NCBI GenBank assembly: GCA_029379385.1
Contig: CM055611.1
Location: forward strand, 18,670,062 to 18,734,061
Source: Quillaja saponaria
Taxonomy: Eukaryota; Streptophyta; Magnoliopsida; Fabales; Quillajaceae
Direction: 5' to 3'
DNA: 64,000 bases
The notes beneath the pieces were generated by a model. That model made no database searches, was not told the origin of the DNA, and worked only from the letters and a program-made list of their open reading frames with translations. The number at the start of each line of letters is the position of its first letter. The first letter of the stretch is position 1. Position numbers and translations under genes: made by a program. This document shows, piece after piece, positions 25,401 to 37,994 of the stretch.

Positions 25401-27059
25401 GCTTATTTTATCACTTCAAAAATTTTGACCACACCAGTGAACTAACTGTCTAATTCTTAGATTCAACATGTTTATGTGGCAATTAACTGACATCTCATAG
25501 GGTAGTATTTTTATTCTTTTTTAAGGAGAAAATTTCTATTGTGCTGTTGATTGTGTTTGGTGACCAAACATGGAATCCTTCTGTCTTTTTCTTTTCAGTT
25601 TCCAATTTAATGTTAATTATTTTGTATGTCAGTTTACAGAAAGATTTCTTTGTTGTTTTCGAAAAGTGAAATATTTATTAGTTACAGATTTGGTGATATA
25701 TGTTTGCAACCCGGCCTTTTGTTTTTCATGTTTTTGGTAATCAAACTAGCTTCGATCCTTCTATGTCTAACCTCTCCAAACTTCTCCACCATTGTAATTG
25801 ATTGGAAAAGAAGAAAGTAAGAAAGCACTTTATTTGCATATTCTACCGAGTAATTCATGTCTTTTCATGTTTGCATACTAATGTTGAACATGAAAATTTA
25901 TTTGCATATTCTCCTGATGAATGCAAAGAATTCAACTATCCATTTTTCATCTACACATCATCTAATTTCTTTTCGTATCTTGATATTTGTTGTTATATTA
26001 TGCTATCTTAATTATAGGAGATGGAGACAACATACTCTGTGACTGTAGATGAAGTCAAATGCGCTTACTTTGATCAAGTAGAAAAACTTGGTGATTTTGG
26101 ACGGCGTAATAGTGAAACTATTGCTCAGCTTGTCTGGGCATTTTTCAATTATTGGGCATATCGTCATGACTATGCAAATGCTGTTATTTCTGTCCGTACA
26201 GGAAGCTTACTCAGGTGATTATACAATCTAGTATTCTATGTTTGAATTTGTTCATATATTTTAGCAATGCAGTCACAAGATTTCATTATAGAAATTACCA
26301 AATTCCATGGGATCTTGTTAATTCAAATAAAAATGTATTTACTTTTCCTTCACTCTGTAAAATTGAGCAGTGAATTTCGCAAGTTATACTTTATTATTTG
26401 AAGGTCTAACACTGTTACCTTGATATTAGCAGCAACCAGTATTCTTACAAAACCACAATGTTGAACTTAGACAGATACCACAATGTTTTTTCTCGAATTA
26501 CATCTAGATATGACATTAAGTTCCAGTCTAGACAATGTTTTGAGTTTCATTATTGGCAGTTAAGGCTCGTGTTTTGTTGGTTTACTGGTCAGAGTACTTT
26601 CATGCCATCCTAGTGCGCCATTGTGGCATTACTCTGCAATTGTGTCTTCATTTTTGTGTAAGATCATATTTGTTGGTTAATGGTAAATTTGAGGAGGTCA
26701 TAATTCTTAGGAATGTAAGAGGCTGAATCAGAAATTTGTATTGTCTTAGTAGTAGTTATTTATTCTTCTCTCTTCTGTAAGAGTTGCCAAACTTTTGACA
26801 AATGTGAAGCTTAATTTAATTTAAAGCTGCATATATGTTTAGCAAGCAAGAGAAGGACTGGACAAGAAGGATTGGTAATGATCGCCATCTAATATGCATA
26901 GAGGATCCCTTTGAGACATCTCATGACTTGGGTCGAGTGGTAGACAAGTACAGCATAAAAGTTCTGAGGGAAGAGTTTGAACGAGCTGCCCACATTATGC
27001 AATATGATCCAAATCCATGTGTTAAACTCTTTGAATGCTTTCATAGTAGACCAACTTGA
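19468..27059 (+). CDS. URT1: UTP:RNA uridylyltransferase URT1
   Basis: URT1 adds uridines to deadenylated mRNA 3' ends in the cytoplasm and protects them from further trimming. Six exons (19468-20727, 21040-21408, 23129-23352, 23569-23632, 26018-26214, 26843-27059) join in phase to about 776 residues, close to Arabidopsis URT1 (At2g45620). The start is the ATG of [12 protein letters not shown]. The first 420 residues are a disordered Pro/Gln/Asn-rich region with GGEFLLSLL near the N-terminus, which may be the short conserved motif reported to bind the decapping activator DCP5. The nucleotidyltransferase core has YGSCANSFG and the catalytic pair in SDIDVCLAI (D509, D511), with the probable third Asp in LCDICINN (D565). 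A PAP-associated domain follows ([32 protein letters not shown]). Introns 2 (1720 bases) and 4 (2385 bases) are long; intron 4 hosts a TRIM retrotransposon. No frame damage was seen. Confidence 0.96.
24532..25367 (-). mobile_element. TRIM-type miniature LTR retrotransposon in URT1 intron 4
   Basis: Two direct repeats of about 159 bases (24532-24690 and 25210-25367, roughly 85% alike by eye) flank about 520 bases without coding capacity. Read on the minus strand, each repeat starts TG and ends CA. The 5' repeat is followed at once by TGGTATCAGCGC, a near match to the initiator-Met-tRNA primer-binding site. The 3' repeat is preceded by GAGAGAAAG, a polypurine tract. These are the defining parts of a non-autonomous terminal-repeat retrotransposon in miniature. 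The divergence of the repeats implies an old insertion. I could not fix a clean target duplication, although ATGA occurs beside both ends. It sits antisense to URT1. Confidence 0.85.
25797..25955 (+). repeat. URT1 intron 4 segment duplicated at 50377-50535
   Basis: A roughly 150-base stretch beginning GAAAAGAAGAAAGTAAG recurs with high identity at 50377-50535 in the same orientation. In both places a short open phrase ([18 protein letters not shown]) is preserved. It may be an old exon-like fragment, but I do not recognise a family. It is inside the URT1 intron and is not part of the URT1 reading frame. Confidence 0.75.
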
Positions 27060-27877
27060 GTTTAGATGCAGGTATGATAATGTAATACTCAGCTTGTATA
27101 GTCTCTTGCATTTCATATTCAACTTTGTGTTATAATCATACTTTGTACTATGTTATTAAGTTGTGTCCCAGCCTAAAGAAATTTTGGTCAACAGAACTAC
27201 AGTCCTTATTTTTTCTTGTTAAAGGAAATCACAAATTACTGTAAGTCCATAATGAGCTGCTTAGGTCAGAACATGTATTCATTTTTATTATTATTATTTT
27301 TATTAAATAAAAATTATGCCAATTTTATACCCATTTTCTTTATCTGGGTGTCAAGTGTCTTCGGCTTTTGAAGTGCAATATATGTTAGCTAAAGGGAGGA
27401 GAGCATGTAAGATGGGTTGGGGATCCTATCAGTCCTATTCAAGTGATTTAACTTAGAAGTTTGACTTAGTGATTAATGAGATGTAATTTTTAATAATTTT
27501 ATTTTTGAAATTTTGGAAGAGATGATATCTAATTTTTGCATTACTCGCCAGATCATAGATTCTCGAGTTGCATTTTGTTCCCCAAAAAAATTTTCATCCT
27601 ATTTTAAAAACAAAGCCACAAACAATCAATGGTAATTGACAAAAACAATTTCACCCACAAAAGACAAACCTCAGCACATTAACACTGCAAGGAATCGGCT
27701 GAAAAATAAAGAAAGAATCTCAACAGAGAAATGGTCGGTGGCCGCTAAGTGATGTTTGCAGCAACCTACTCCTACAATTCACTTCAGCACTCCTTTCTTC
27801 TTCCCTCCGAAACCCAATTGCCCAATACATCCTTCCACAGCCTAGCTCTTTCTCAGTTTCAGAGCTCTACTCCATCA
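27060..27877. other. URT1 3'UTR and spacer
   Basis: About 800 bases between the URT1 stop and the first dehydrogenase pseudogene. The first 200-250 are probably URT1 3'UTR. No other feature is recognised. The last 150 bases are C/T-rich, like the former leader of the dehydrogenase gene. Confidence 0.5.
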
Positions 27878-29254
27878 ATGGCTTATAACCATAACCATGG
27901 CCCACAACCCCAAAAGCTCCCACAAGTTCTTGTTCTTGGCCCTCCAGCAATTTACTCAGTTTGAATCTTTATACTCCCACAATTACCATTTGCTTAACGC
28001 ACGGGCGTCACAACTCCCTCTAGACCAATTCTTGAATACCCATCATTTAGAGCCTTCGTCTATTCGAGCCATACTCTGCACTCCTATCCGTCCTGTCCCC
28101 GCCGATGTTCTTCGCCTTCTTCCCTCAGTTGAACTTATTGTCACCACAAGTATGGGTCGACCATATCAACTTGATAGAATGCCGCCGTCGTGGAGTTCAG
28201 GTTGCCGGGGCTGGAAGCTTGTTCTCTGAGGATGTAGCGGATATGGCAGTGGGGTTGTTCATTGATGTAATGAGAAAAATCTCGGCTCGAGATCGATATA
28301 TAAGGCAAAGGGTTCAGTCTGGCCCATGGGATTTTCCTCTTGGTTCTAAGGAATACAATTTCCTCCTCATTATGTTTGCATTCCTTTTTCATGAAGTTAA
28401 GTTGACACTTGCTGCATTTTTAATCAGAACCCAAGATACTTTATGTTTGCAATTTAATTATAGACCCATAAAATAGTCTTCCTTTGTACGGATTATTATG
28501 CAAAGAATGTTACCAATTCTAAGAAAAAGAAAAAAAAATAAAAATTCTTGATTTATGATAAATCCTTTTCAATGTATTTGCTTTATATGTCTAAATACTT
28601 GTGCAAGAACCAGGTACCCAAACATGATAATCTTGTTGATTTTTAATGATATTTAGTAAGTAGTAACAAGATTGATTGATGTTGCCTAGTTGCAGTCTTT
28701 TTTTCTTTATTTGATTTATGTTTCAGTTGGGGGGCAAGCGAGTTGGGATTGTTGGATTGGGAATGATAGGCTTGGAAGTTGCTAAAAGGCTTGAGGCATT
28801 TGGTTGCATTGTATTGTACAACTCAAGGAAGAAAAAAACATTTGTTTCATACCCTTTCTACTCCAGTGTTATTGAGCTCGCAGTTAGTAGTAATGCCTTG
28901 GTCATCTGTTGTGCATTAACAGAACAAACACACCACATAATTAACGAGGAAGTCATGTTGGCATTGGGAAAAAGAGGGAGTCATTGTCAATATTGGACGA
29001 GGTGCTCTTGTGAATGAAAAGGAATTGGTGCAGTGCTTGATGGACGGAGAGATCGGAGGTGCTGGTTTGGATGTGTTTGAGAATGAGCCTCATGTTCCTA
29101 AAGAGCTATATGGATTGATAATGTAGTTCTATCACCACATGCAGCTGCTATTACTTCAGATGCTTTTAACGATTTGTGTGATCTTTTAGCAGGGAATTTA
29201 GATGCCTTCTTGTCAAATAAGCCCTTAATTACTCCAGTCATGGATTTATGTTGA
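27878..29254 (+). pseudogene. 2-hydroxyacid dehydrogenase (HPR3-like) pseudogene, copy A
   Basis: This copy has the two-exon layout of the family: exon 1 27878-28350, exon 2 28727-29254. Compared with the neighbour at 31161 it is broken by a 2-base loss near 27950 (after PPAI), a 2-base loss near 28160 (in the TSxGLDHIDL region), an extra A near 28971 in the GKEG motif, and a one-base loss near 29113. The exon 1 donor has also changed from GT to GA at 28351. The NAD-binding loop GLGMIG and the ENEPHVP and SPHAAA regions are still readable. It lies immediately 3' of URT1, where Arabidopsis has At2g45630, so this is the positional orthologue although it is the decayed one. Confidence 0.9.
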
Positions 29255-31160
29255 ACAGATTCCTTCACAAGGTTACTTTAATTGTTCATGCCTATTATGT
29301 TGCAGAGTTCAATATTATTGTTTATTAACCAAACAAACTTATCAGACGATTATTGTGGAAGTAAGGTTGGCATTGATGAGAGAAAGAAGTCTCTTTTGAA
29401 ATTATTATATGAAGCCTTGATTAGTTCATCGTTGGCCTTTGCTTTGGATCATTTAAATAAATATATATTATATAGTAGGAGATCATAAAAAATTTCTCAC
29501 TTTTATAATAATATCGATACATAAAATATAAAGTCTATGTAATTAATTTATTCATCGATAATGAAAATTAAAAAAACTTAGATGTATCTATAGTATTATA
29601 AAAGTAAGAAACTTATTATGGTCTCTTACTATATAATATATAATTAGTTAAATTATCTAAAAAATAAGTTCAATTAATTACTAGTCACCACTTTCTAAAT
29701 AGTGACAATTATATATATATATTTGAATAGTTATTGAGCAATTGTTATCACTCATTTATTACTTGTATTGTAATAGAATTAATTATTTTATATTGCAATT
29801 AAAATTATATTAATATTTGAAAAAATTATTTGCTTAATTACTCTAATTGAGATTGTTTTTATTAAATTTATCTAAAACTTTAATGAATTTTTAAAAATAG
29901 GCCATATAACGAAATAGAAAGGAAATTAAAATAAAAAATTGAGAAGAGAGTCTTGTAAGAAAATACCAAGAAATGCCCCGAAAAAAATTATATCAAGTTA
30001 AAATAAAAAATGATAGGGACAATTTATAAATAAATACAATAAAAATAGCTCATATGAGAAATTATAGACCTTACTTATTAATTGAAAAAATATTATTAAT
30101 GAAAACATTTTTGGAATAAAAATGATCTATTGGTATTGTAAAAATATAGTGATATTTTATTCCACATGTTTGATATTAAAGTTTTTTACTTATTTATTAG
30201 TTTGGTATAATTTTTTTTGTAAATTTCAAAAAACAATTCAATTAAAAAAAGAGCTAAAAAGAAAAAAAAAAAGAAAAAGAAAGAAAAACACCCGTAAATC
30301 TAGGATCCAGATCTTCTAGTTTGAACATATCATATGTAAGAGAGACAAATTATTCAAGCATTTTTTATTTTCTAAAAATAAAAATTGAATATGTTTTGGA
30401 ATTATATATATTCTGACAGAGGATTGGGGTATCTTTCTTACTCCAATACGGCTCATGTTACACTCATAAGAGGGGATCTAAATCCATAAACTCAGTTGAA
30501 ATTAGATTACATTTTGAATTCACATTACATGATTACATCTGTCCACCTATAAATTTCAAAACATAAATAAGAATCGAAAAAGGTTATTGGGATGTATGCT
30601 CAATTTCTCAATTGGAGGCTATTCTTCTCTTATAAAATTATAATTAATCGAATTAAGTAAAAACTAGTTTGTACACACTTCACCCCTAAAATATATAATA
30701 ACAATAAAATTGAGACTTTCATATCATATTTCATAAAAAGCCTAAAGAGTAGTAATATTTTAAGTTATATTAGATAGAGCCAGTCAATCACTCAGTCGGT
30801 CACTAGTGGAGGACAATATTTTTCCTTCCACGTTCTGCAAATTTATAAATTCATCTTTTAAGTTTGTCATATTCTTCATTGGATATATAAAAATAGAATT
30901 AAGACATATTTATAATTTGAATATAATATATTGTCAGGTACAAACCATCAATGTGTTAACGTTAATATATTTTAAGCAAAAAGAACAGTAAGTCACAAGA
31001 AACACAAGGAATCGGCCGACAGCAGCCATTGGCACCCACCATTAATGGCTATCATCATTGTTTACTTCAGCTCTCTCTTCTTCCACAGCTTCAATCGCAA
31101 TTTCCCCTCACACCTTTTCCTTTCCCAAATCTCTGTCAGAACAAGAACTAGTTACCGATA
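29255..31160. other. intergenic between dehydrogenase copies A and B
   Basis: AT-rich DNA with no recognised gene or element ends. Small frames such as 29282-29488, 30122-30319 and 30806-30991 have no motif and reflect low GC. The last 120 bases are C/T-rich and probably form the leader of copy B. Confidence 0.5.
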
Positions 31161-32351
31161 ATGGCTCACCTCCCACAAGTACTTGTATTTGGTCCTCCAA
31201 CAATTTTTACACAATTCGAACCCCAATACTCCCATAAGTACCATTTCCTTAATGCATGGGCCTCGTCACTCCCCCTAGACCAATTCTTACATACCCACAA
31301 TTATGAACCTTCATCAATTCAAGCCATACTCTGCGCCGGCGGTGGCACTCCGGTCACGGTCCATGTCCTCAGTGTTCTTTCATCGGTCAAACTCATTGTC
31401 ACCACCAGTGCTGGTCTTGACCATATCGACTTGCTTGAGTGCCGCCGTCGTGGAATTCAGGTTGCCGGTGCTGGAAGCCTGTTCTCCGAGGAAGTAGCAG
31501 AAATGGCGGTCGGGTTGTTGATTGATGCAATGAGAAAAATTTCAGCTGCAGATAGATATGTAAGGCAACGGGTTCATTCTGGTCCATGGGATTTTCCTCT
31601 TGGTTCTAAGGTACACAATTTTCTCTTCCTATTTACTAGTTATTTGTTATATACATTATGAGTTTTTTTTTTATAATTATTTTATCCTTTTTGTGTTTGT
31701 TTCTTCAAATTCAGTTGACACTTGCTGCATTTGGTATACTTATTAGTGAATTGTTTACTTAAAGCTAAGCCTTTCATTTTAGAAGGATACATTTAAGCTT
31801 TTGAGCCTTACACATTTAAGTACTTGTATAAATTATTCACCAAGTAGTGACAAAAGCAAGATCTATTGATGTTTCAGCTGGGAGGAAAGCGAGTTGGGAT
31901 TGTTGGATTAGGGAGTATTGGCTTCGAAGTTGCTAAAAGGCTAGAAGCATTTGGTTGCTCTATATTTTACAATTCAAGGAAGGAAAAACCATTTATTTCG
32001 TACCCCTTTTATTCCAGTGTTGTTGAACTTGCAGCTAATAGCAATGCCCTTGTTATTTGTTGTGCGTTAACTGAGCAAACTCGCCACATAATTAACAAGG
32101 AAGTCTTGCTGGCACTGGGGAAAGAGGGAGTCATGGTTAATATTGGACGAGGGGCTCTTGTCGATGAAAAGGAATTGGTGAGGTGCTTGATTGAAGGGGA
32201 GATTGGGGGTGCTGGCTTGGATGTGTTTGAGAATGAACCTCATGTTCCTGAAGAGCTGTTTGGGTTGGATAATGTAGTTCTATCACCACATGCAGCTGCC
32301 TTACTAAAGAGTCTTCCGTTGATATGTGTGACCTTGTGGCAGGGAATATAG
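31161..32351 (+). CDS. 2-hydroxyacid dehydrogenase, glyoxylate/hydroxypyruvate reductase HPR3-like, copy B
   Basis: The best preserved of six copies. It is predicted to reduce glyoxylate, hydroxypyruvate or hydroxyphenylpyruvate-type 2-oxoacids using NAD(P)H, by homology to Arabidopsis HPR3 and At2g45630. Exons are 31161-31610 and 31878-32351, in phase, 307 residues as encoded. The Rossmann loop GLGSIG is at 160-165, followed by YNSRK, where the basic residues favour NADPH. The catalytic triad is complete: Arg241 in [10 protein letters not shown], Glu270 in FENEP and His288 in SPHAA. After residue 291 one base is missing near 32302 relative to the fragment at 45206, so the last residues are replaced ([16 protein letters not shown]). 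The original frame would run to a TGA at 32393-32395. The enzyme may still fold, or the indel may be an assembly error. Its neighbours are copy A upstream and an LRR relic downstream. Confidence 0.88.
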
Positions 32352-32394
32352 ATGCCTTCTTGTCCAATAAACCATTGATTACTCCAGTCATATG

Positions 32395-33380
32395 AAGTTG
32401 TTTCTTCTTCACAGGTTCCTCAAATTGTTTCATGCCAATTCTATTTGTAATGTCTGAGCACTTAGAGCTAAATCAGATACCCTCATCATTTAGTATTAAT
32501 TAGCTGAGCAAACTGACCAAAGAATTAGCATGACATCATCGATGCTGTAGCGAAGGAATGAATTACTTTTGAAGGCATCATGTGGGTTATATATTTCAAA
32601 GTAAGAATGGAAGACCTGGAGAAGATGCTTTGTATGTTTTTCAACCGGAGTTTGATGTTCCTGAAGAGTTTAGTTTTGGCTACTTTCAGCCTCAGGGCAT
32701 TGCCACATGAGGATGCCTTTACTCGGGTGTTTAATGGCATTAGTGAACTTGAGGTTGGAATAGGAAATTTTCTTCATCCTTGAATGAGTTTAACTAGCTG
32801 GTTAGTTACTCGTCTTTTCTTTAAGCATTTTGAGAAATGCCCTGTTTTTGCTAATATTTCTCAACTACTTAGTATGTTTGTGCTCATATATATTTGATAA
32901 TCATAATTTCTGGATATTATCATGGTGTATAACTGGTGGCTTTGAAAAATGTAACTGTTATACTACATCATTGTTGTATGATGGGGCAATGTTACATCAG
33001 ACATGTTTTTCAGTTACCTCTAATGTATTATTCACAGAGAAACTAGTTATTAGAGCACTGGAAAGGTCTGTTTATGTTCGTAGTAATTTCTGATAATTAC
33101 CTGAAGTCAACGAATTGTGCAATGGGTGAAGATAAGAGATGAATCTACAACTGCGTCAATTGTTGGCATGATTTTCAAAAGGAGGAGCAGGTTTGTAGTA
33201 GTGCTTGCTGATGATTTGAAATGGCAGATGCTAGCTAGTGATGTCTTGGATTTTAAAAACACAACTGTTAGGCTACATTATTTTAAAGTATCATGAGTGA
33301 GGTATGTGATAGCTTCATCTTTTTTGTATAAGTGGTGGGAAGAGAAAATTAATAGGAAAAGTTTAGAGGAGAAGATTGAG
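32395..33380 (+). repeat. duplicated dehydrogenase 3' flank (second copy at 45342-46320)
   Basis: About 1 kb directly after copy B is repeated after the remnant at 45206. Shared landmarks are the block around AAGTTGTTTCTTCTTCAC, the stretch containing CGGAGTTTGATGTTC, and the final GGAGAAGATTGAG where similarity stops. Both copies preserve a phrase like RDESTT.SIVGMI.KRRSRFVV, so an unidentified old coding fragment may be embedded near 33130-33260. No intact gene is seen. Confidence 0.8.
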
Positions 33381-33444
33381 TGAAGCTTTGAGCCTGAGTT
33401 TATGCTTTATAACACTAACAATAAGGAGGTGTTCATACTGTTTG

Positions 33445-34821
33445 TCAGGGATGAGCTGATGGAAATACTGCTTCCCTATTGTGTTGGTTTGACTGGAAAG
33501 GTTGAAAATTCATTCCATTTAGTTGATTTCGAGAAAGGTTGGTTGATTGAAGGTAAGGGAGCTGTGTGATTTTGGTTGTTATTGAACTAGAAAGTTGGTT
33601 TGAAGAAAGATCAATGTCATTTAGAAAGATCAAATTGGAAAGTTCATGTGGTATGGAACCGTTGATTTGACTTGAAGAAAGATTCAAAATAGAAAAATTA
33701 GTTAGATAGAAAAACAAAGGAAAAATACCGATGATATTATTTGCACTAAGATCTAATGTATTCAGAAAGGTCAATTTTCCTAATCTAGAGGGGATTGGAC
33801 CATTTAGTTGGTTGGAACTGGGGTTCAAATTTTGTAGTTAAATCAGCTATGGTTGAAGGGATTGAGCTAATTAGATAGTTCCAACTTAGGTCCAAGGTCA
33901 CCAAATTTTTTAGATTCTCTATCTCAAGAGGGATTAAACCTCCAATTTTATTTTCAAATATTTCAAAATACATTAATCGAGTGAGATTGCAAAGTGAGGA
34001 AGGTATCTGACCAGAGATTGAATTTGAATACAAATTACAAAGAATCAAGATTGGTCATCTGATCCAAGGTCCAAGGAATAACCCCATCAATGGAGTTGTG
34101 ACCAATATGAAGTGTCACCAATTGAGAAAGGTTTGCAAATGAAGAAGGTAACTGACTTGAGATTGAATTTGAAGACAAATATAAATAAGTAAGACTGATC
34201 ATCTGACCCAAGCTAGTCCCAGGAATGGATCCACTGAACTTGTTGAAACTCAAGTTCAACGTGACAAGTTTCTTCAATTTTTAATTTGTTGAGGAATTGC
34301 ACCAGTGAAGTTGTTACTAGAAATACCAAGCAACACTAATTGAGTGCGTTTTAAAAAGAGTCCGTTGGGAGCTCACCTGCAAGATTATTAAGAGATAGGT
34401 CAAGATGAGTGAGCTTTGAAAGCATACTTATCTCTGAAGGAATAGTCCCGGAAAGTCCCGTTGAAGCAAGATTCAAATGGACTAAATAGGGGAAGGCAGT
34501 GAAGTTCATCAACCCAAAGGTATCTCCCACATAAAATATATAAGATATATCTATCTGTATAATCCTTGCATTGGCATCACGTGTAATACCGATCCATTTG
34601 CAATATGTTGGAAACAGGACTATCATTCCACCACTGACTGTTATCCAAAGCCTTTGCTTCATCATCCATGGATGTTGCCATATTAATGTCGTAGTAATAG
34701 CAGCAACATAAAGGCAAACTGCAAAGATAAGGCATGGTGGTAGCACTTGCAAATTGGAAATGAAAGGGGAGGATGACATGCTTGATTTCAGTGGGTTGAG
34801 TTCTATCTCATTTAGCTTCAA
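33445..34821 (-). pseudogene. LRR receptor-kinase pseudogene, ectodomain only
   Basis: A decayed relative of the intact LRR kinase at 50931-53652. The signal-peptide region ([14 protein letters not shown], 34776 leftwards) is nearly identical. After it come LRR blocks in at least four broken frames (34821-34351, 34277-34035, 34048-33785, 33828-33445). They contain LRR phrases such as [20 protein letters not shown] and NLVTLDLSWN. The transmembrane and kinase regions are missing, since dehydrogenase flank DNA begins below about 33380. The promoter-side DNA (34830-34985) is also shared with 53700-53850, showing a segmental duplication rather than a retrocopy. Confidence 0.88.
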
Positions 34822-37800
34822 AAACTTTATAGCATGCAGTACAAGTGCATCACTATAGCTTGGCCGTGTAAAATGGGGCAGTAGAGTAGTGTACGAGTCA
34901 AGGTCTCATGGAAATTGAAAGGCCCTAGTTTCTTGCTTGCTACCAATCAAATTAAGAACAAAACGAGTAGAAAAAGTAGTTTTTTTTTTCTTCATAGAGA
35001 GAGAAGTTATTGCCCTCTCACTTGTACTTATTGATGTTGATGAAGGGATCTGCTATCAATTTTATGATGTTGATCTTTATTTTTGAATAGTTATTTGATT
35101 TACTGTCAAGTAAACAAGATTATAATATAAACTAATGGCAAACTTCAAAAAGATGAGCTTAATTTGTTCAATAAAGAAATTGGGGGTTGGGTGGTGGAAA
35201 GTAGTGAAGGGGTCTGCTATCAATGCTAGCTATTATGTTGATCTTTATTTTTGAAAAGTTATTTGATTTACTGTCAAGTAAAGAAGATTATAATCATAAA
35301 CTAATGTTAAACTTCAAGAAAGGTGAGCTTAATTTGTTCAATATAGAAATCTGGGATTGGGTGTTGAATTGACAAATTTATTTTATTATGTTGTGAAAGG
35401 GGAACATGGAGGACCTGATTATTATTTGTTCAGCAATGAAGTGAGACAGGAATCCAATGAGTTTAATATTCCTAGAAATGATTCTTTTGTACAAGAACTT
35501 ACCTTCTTTTTTTATGATTCTTCACCAAATTAACAACTGAAATTCTTTTAAACAAATTACAACCGACCAAGTAACTAAACAAAATCATCAACACCCAATT
35601 TCAAGTACTAATAGTAGCAACATCTTTCTCCAAAGCTTGCAGTGTCTTGAGAGAAAGACGGACTTCAAACTGAATACTCCCTTCTTCTGCTCCTTCAAAA
35701 ACTGTAATCTTTCCATCAGATTTATTTTAAGAGATGATGAAAAATTAAATATTAATACATAAAAAGAAAAATCAAATGAATATTGTTTCAATAATTAGAT
35801 AAATTTATTTCTTATAATTTTAATGTTATACCCGAATAATTTTTTTCAAAAAGAAAAACTTTTCATATATCATATATTTCTTTCATGTATGCTTTACCAT
35901 ATCAATTATGTATATTGTGTTCTATTTGAATTTAACAGTTTTGAATTTATTAAGCATTCGATTTAAAAAATATAAAAATGAAATCTTGTAGGACCAAAAT
36001 AGAAACTAGTGAACTTGGTTAAAATAAAAGACTTCAGGAACGAAAATAAAAAAAAGGATGTAATCCTCAAAAAACAAAATAATAAATAAGACAAATACAA
36101 CCCAAAGAGAAATTGACTAATTCTAAATTTAGTAAAAGACTGTCTTAAAAATATGGGTAATCAACCTTTTAATTGCAATGACATTTCAGACATTTCTATT
36201 AAAATAATGACATCTTTCAATGGTGTCTATGCCCATATTTTTAACCCATAATTTAAATTTAAACACTGTCAGTAGTTAAGAAAGTAGTTAAATCTTACCT
36301 ATGTTGGTTAGATGTCTAAGTTAAAAATAATTTCATGGTTAAGTTGTCAATAACATCGATATTCAACTTGTAACATTGGTTCGTTCATTATAATCTTAAC
36401 CACTGCAATGAAATTAATTGGGCTACACTTTTTATATATATCCACGTTCCAATTGTATTGTCAATAACACAAGTATCTATTGTCTGAAATTTAAAGAAAA
36501 TATGTATCAAAACATGAACCTTAAAATTGTAGAATAAAAATAAAAGTGAATTATATATATTAAATTTAATATCCTCTAATATCTCAATTTAACGAACTGT
36601 TATCACAAATCTTCAAATGAAATAACAAGAAAGAAAATAAAATTCAATAACGAATCTTCAAATGAAATAGCAAGAAAGAAAATAAAAATGCAACATTATG
36701 ATATACATAAAGTCATAAATCATACTCATACTGTGACCATGGAAATATTCATACTCATATTGTGATTATGGACACCATCAGTATTGGTTCCGCAAATTCC
36801 CTATGAAAAATCACATTTGCAGCTTATATATTTTCTGTATATATAAAATGTGTAGCGTCCAACTTGCCATATATATATATATATTAAATCTGCTTCTTCA
36901 AACAAAGAAAACAAATTAAAATCCATACTATATAAGTCTATTTGTAATGGCTATATATATTAACACAAAGAACAAATTAACAATATAAACTTATTCAATT
37001 TAAAAAGATGTGGTACTAATTTCTTTGAATTGTAAATGATAGCTTATATATATAACTAACCTCCAACAACTCGAAAACTCACGTTAATGTTACCAATGTT
37101 CAATCTCATGGTCTCAAATTCAAAAAGTCATTCAACGAAACACATTTTCTTACCACCAGTCAACTTTTTAGACTCTGTGTTTTACAATAGATACTTAGAC
37201 TTGATTTGGTAATATTGTGATTTTTTGAGAGGTGTTGTGTTCTCATAATTCTTTTAGAACTGCTTTTTAAAAGTTATAACAATAGTATTTGATAAAATAA
37301 TGCAAAAGCTGCTCTTAATAAATATAAGTCACAAATTAATGTTTGGTAAATTCATTGTAAAGTTGCTTCAAAGATTTAAATTGACTATAATAGATATTGA
37401 TAATAAAAAATAATAATTAATTAACCTACTGTATTAATTAATAAAATAATAAATATGAATTTTCATTAACAATAGTTATATTAGTCTTTTAAACTTTTGA
37501 GAGTATAAATCAACTTTTAAAGACACCCAGAACAGAAGCACCCTACTTTTTTTTTTTTACCAAACATAAAAAAATTGATATATGCTCTTCATAAGTATAA
37601 GTACCATCTAAAAGAGTATTACCAAACCAAACCTTAATCATCAACTAACAACTTTTAAAAATTTCATTAGAAATTGGGGTTTTTATTTTTTTCGTTTCAT
37701 TACTAAATAGTAGGAAAAAAATTGTAATACTAAGAACTGTTTCATTCCTTTACAATTAAAAAGAAATTTCAGAGAATTTTGTCATATATATTCCCTATAC

Positions 37801-37994
37801 TCTAGATACTCGGTGTTGGAGAAAATTCTAATTTAACAAGTATCAATTCTAAGCAATATCCAAGCAGTCCAATAAAGAATTACCAATGCGAGTAATCAAT
37901 ACCAAGTGCTATGATGTTTGCTAATATATTAATTAGGTATCTAATACCAACAACGGATTGATTTAGTGGAAAATAAACTGAAGAAGTGTCTATA
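34822..37994. other. intergenic: LRR upstream copy, tandem repeat, AT-rich DNA
   Basis: The part to about 34985 is a copy of the region upstream of the intact LRR kinase. A 163-base tandem repeat follows at 35041-35367. From 35370 to 37994 the DNA is AT-rich with no gene or RNA that I can recognise. Confidence 0.5.
35041..35367. repeat. 163-base direct tandem duplication
   Basis: A unit starting TGAAGGGATCTGCTATCAA at 35041 is repeated at 35204 with a 163-base period. Both contain TTATTTGATTTACTGTCAAG and GAGCTTAATTTGTTCAATA. The units differ at scattered positions, so the event is not recent. Function unknown. Confidence 0.85.

Noticed and set aside
25626..26011. Overlapping small frames before URT1 exon 5
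   Set aside because: They are intronic and do not join to URT1 in phase. The only part of interest is the duplicated segment, listed separately.
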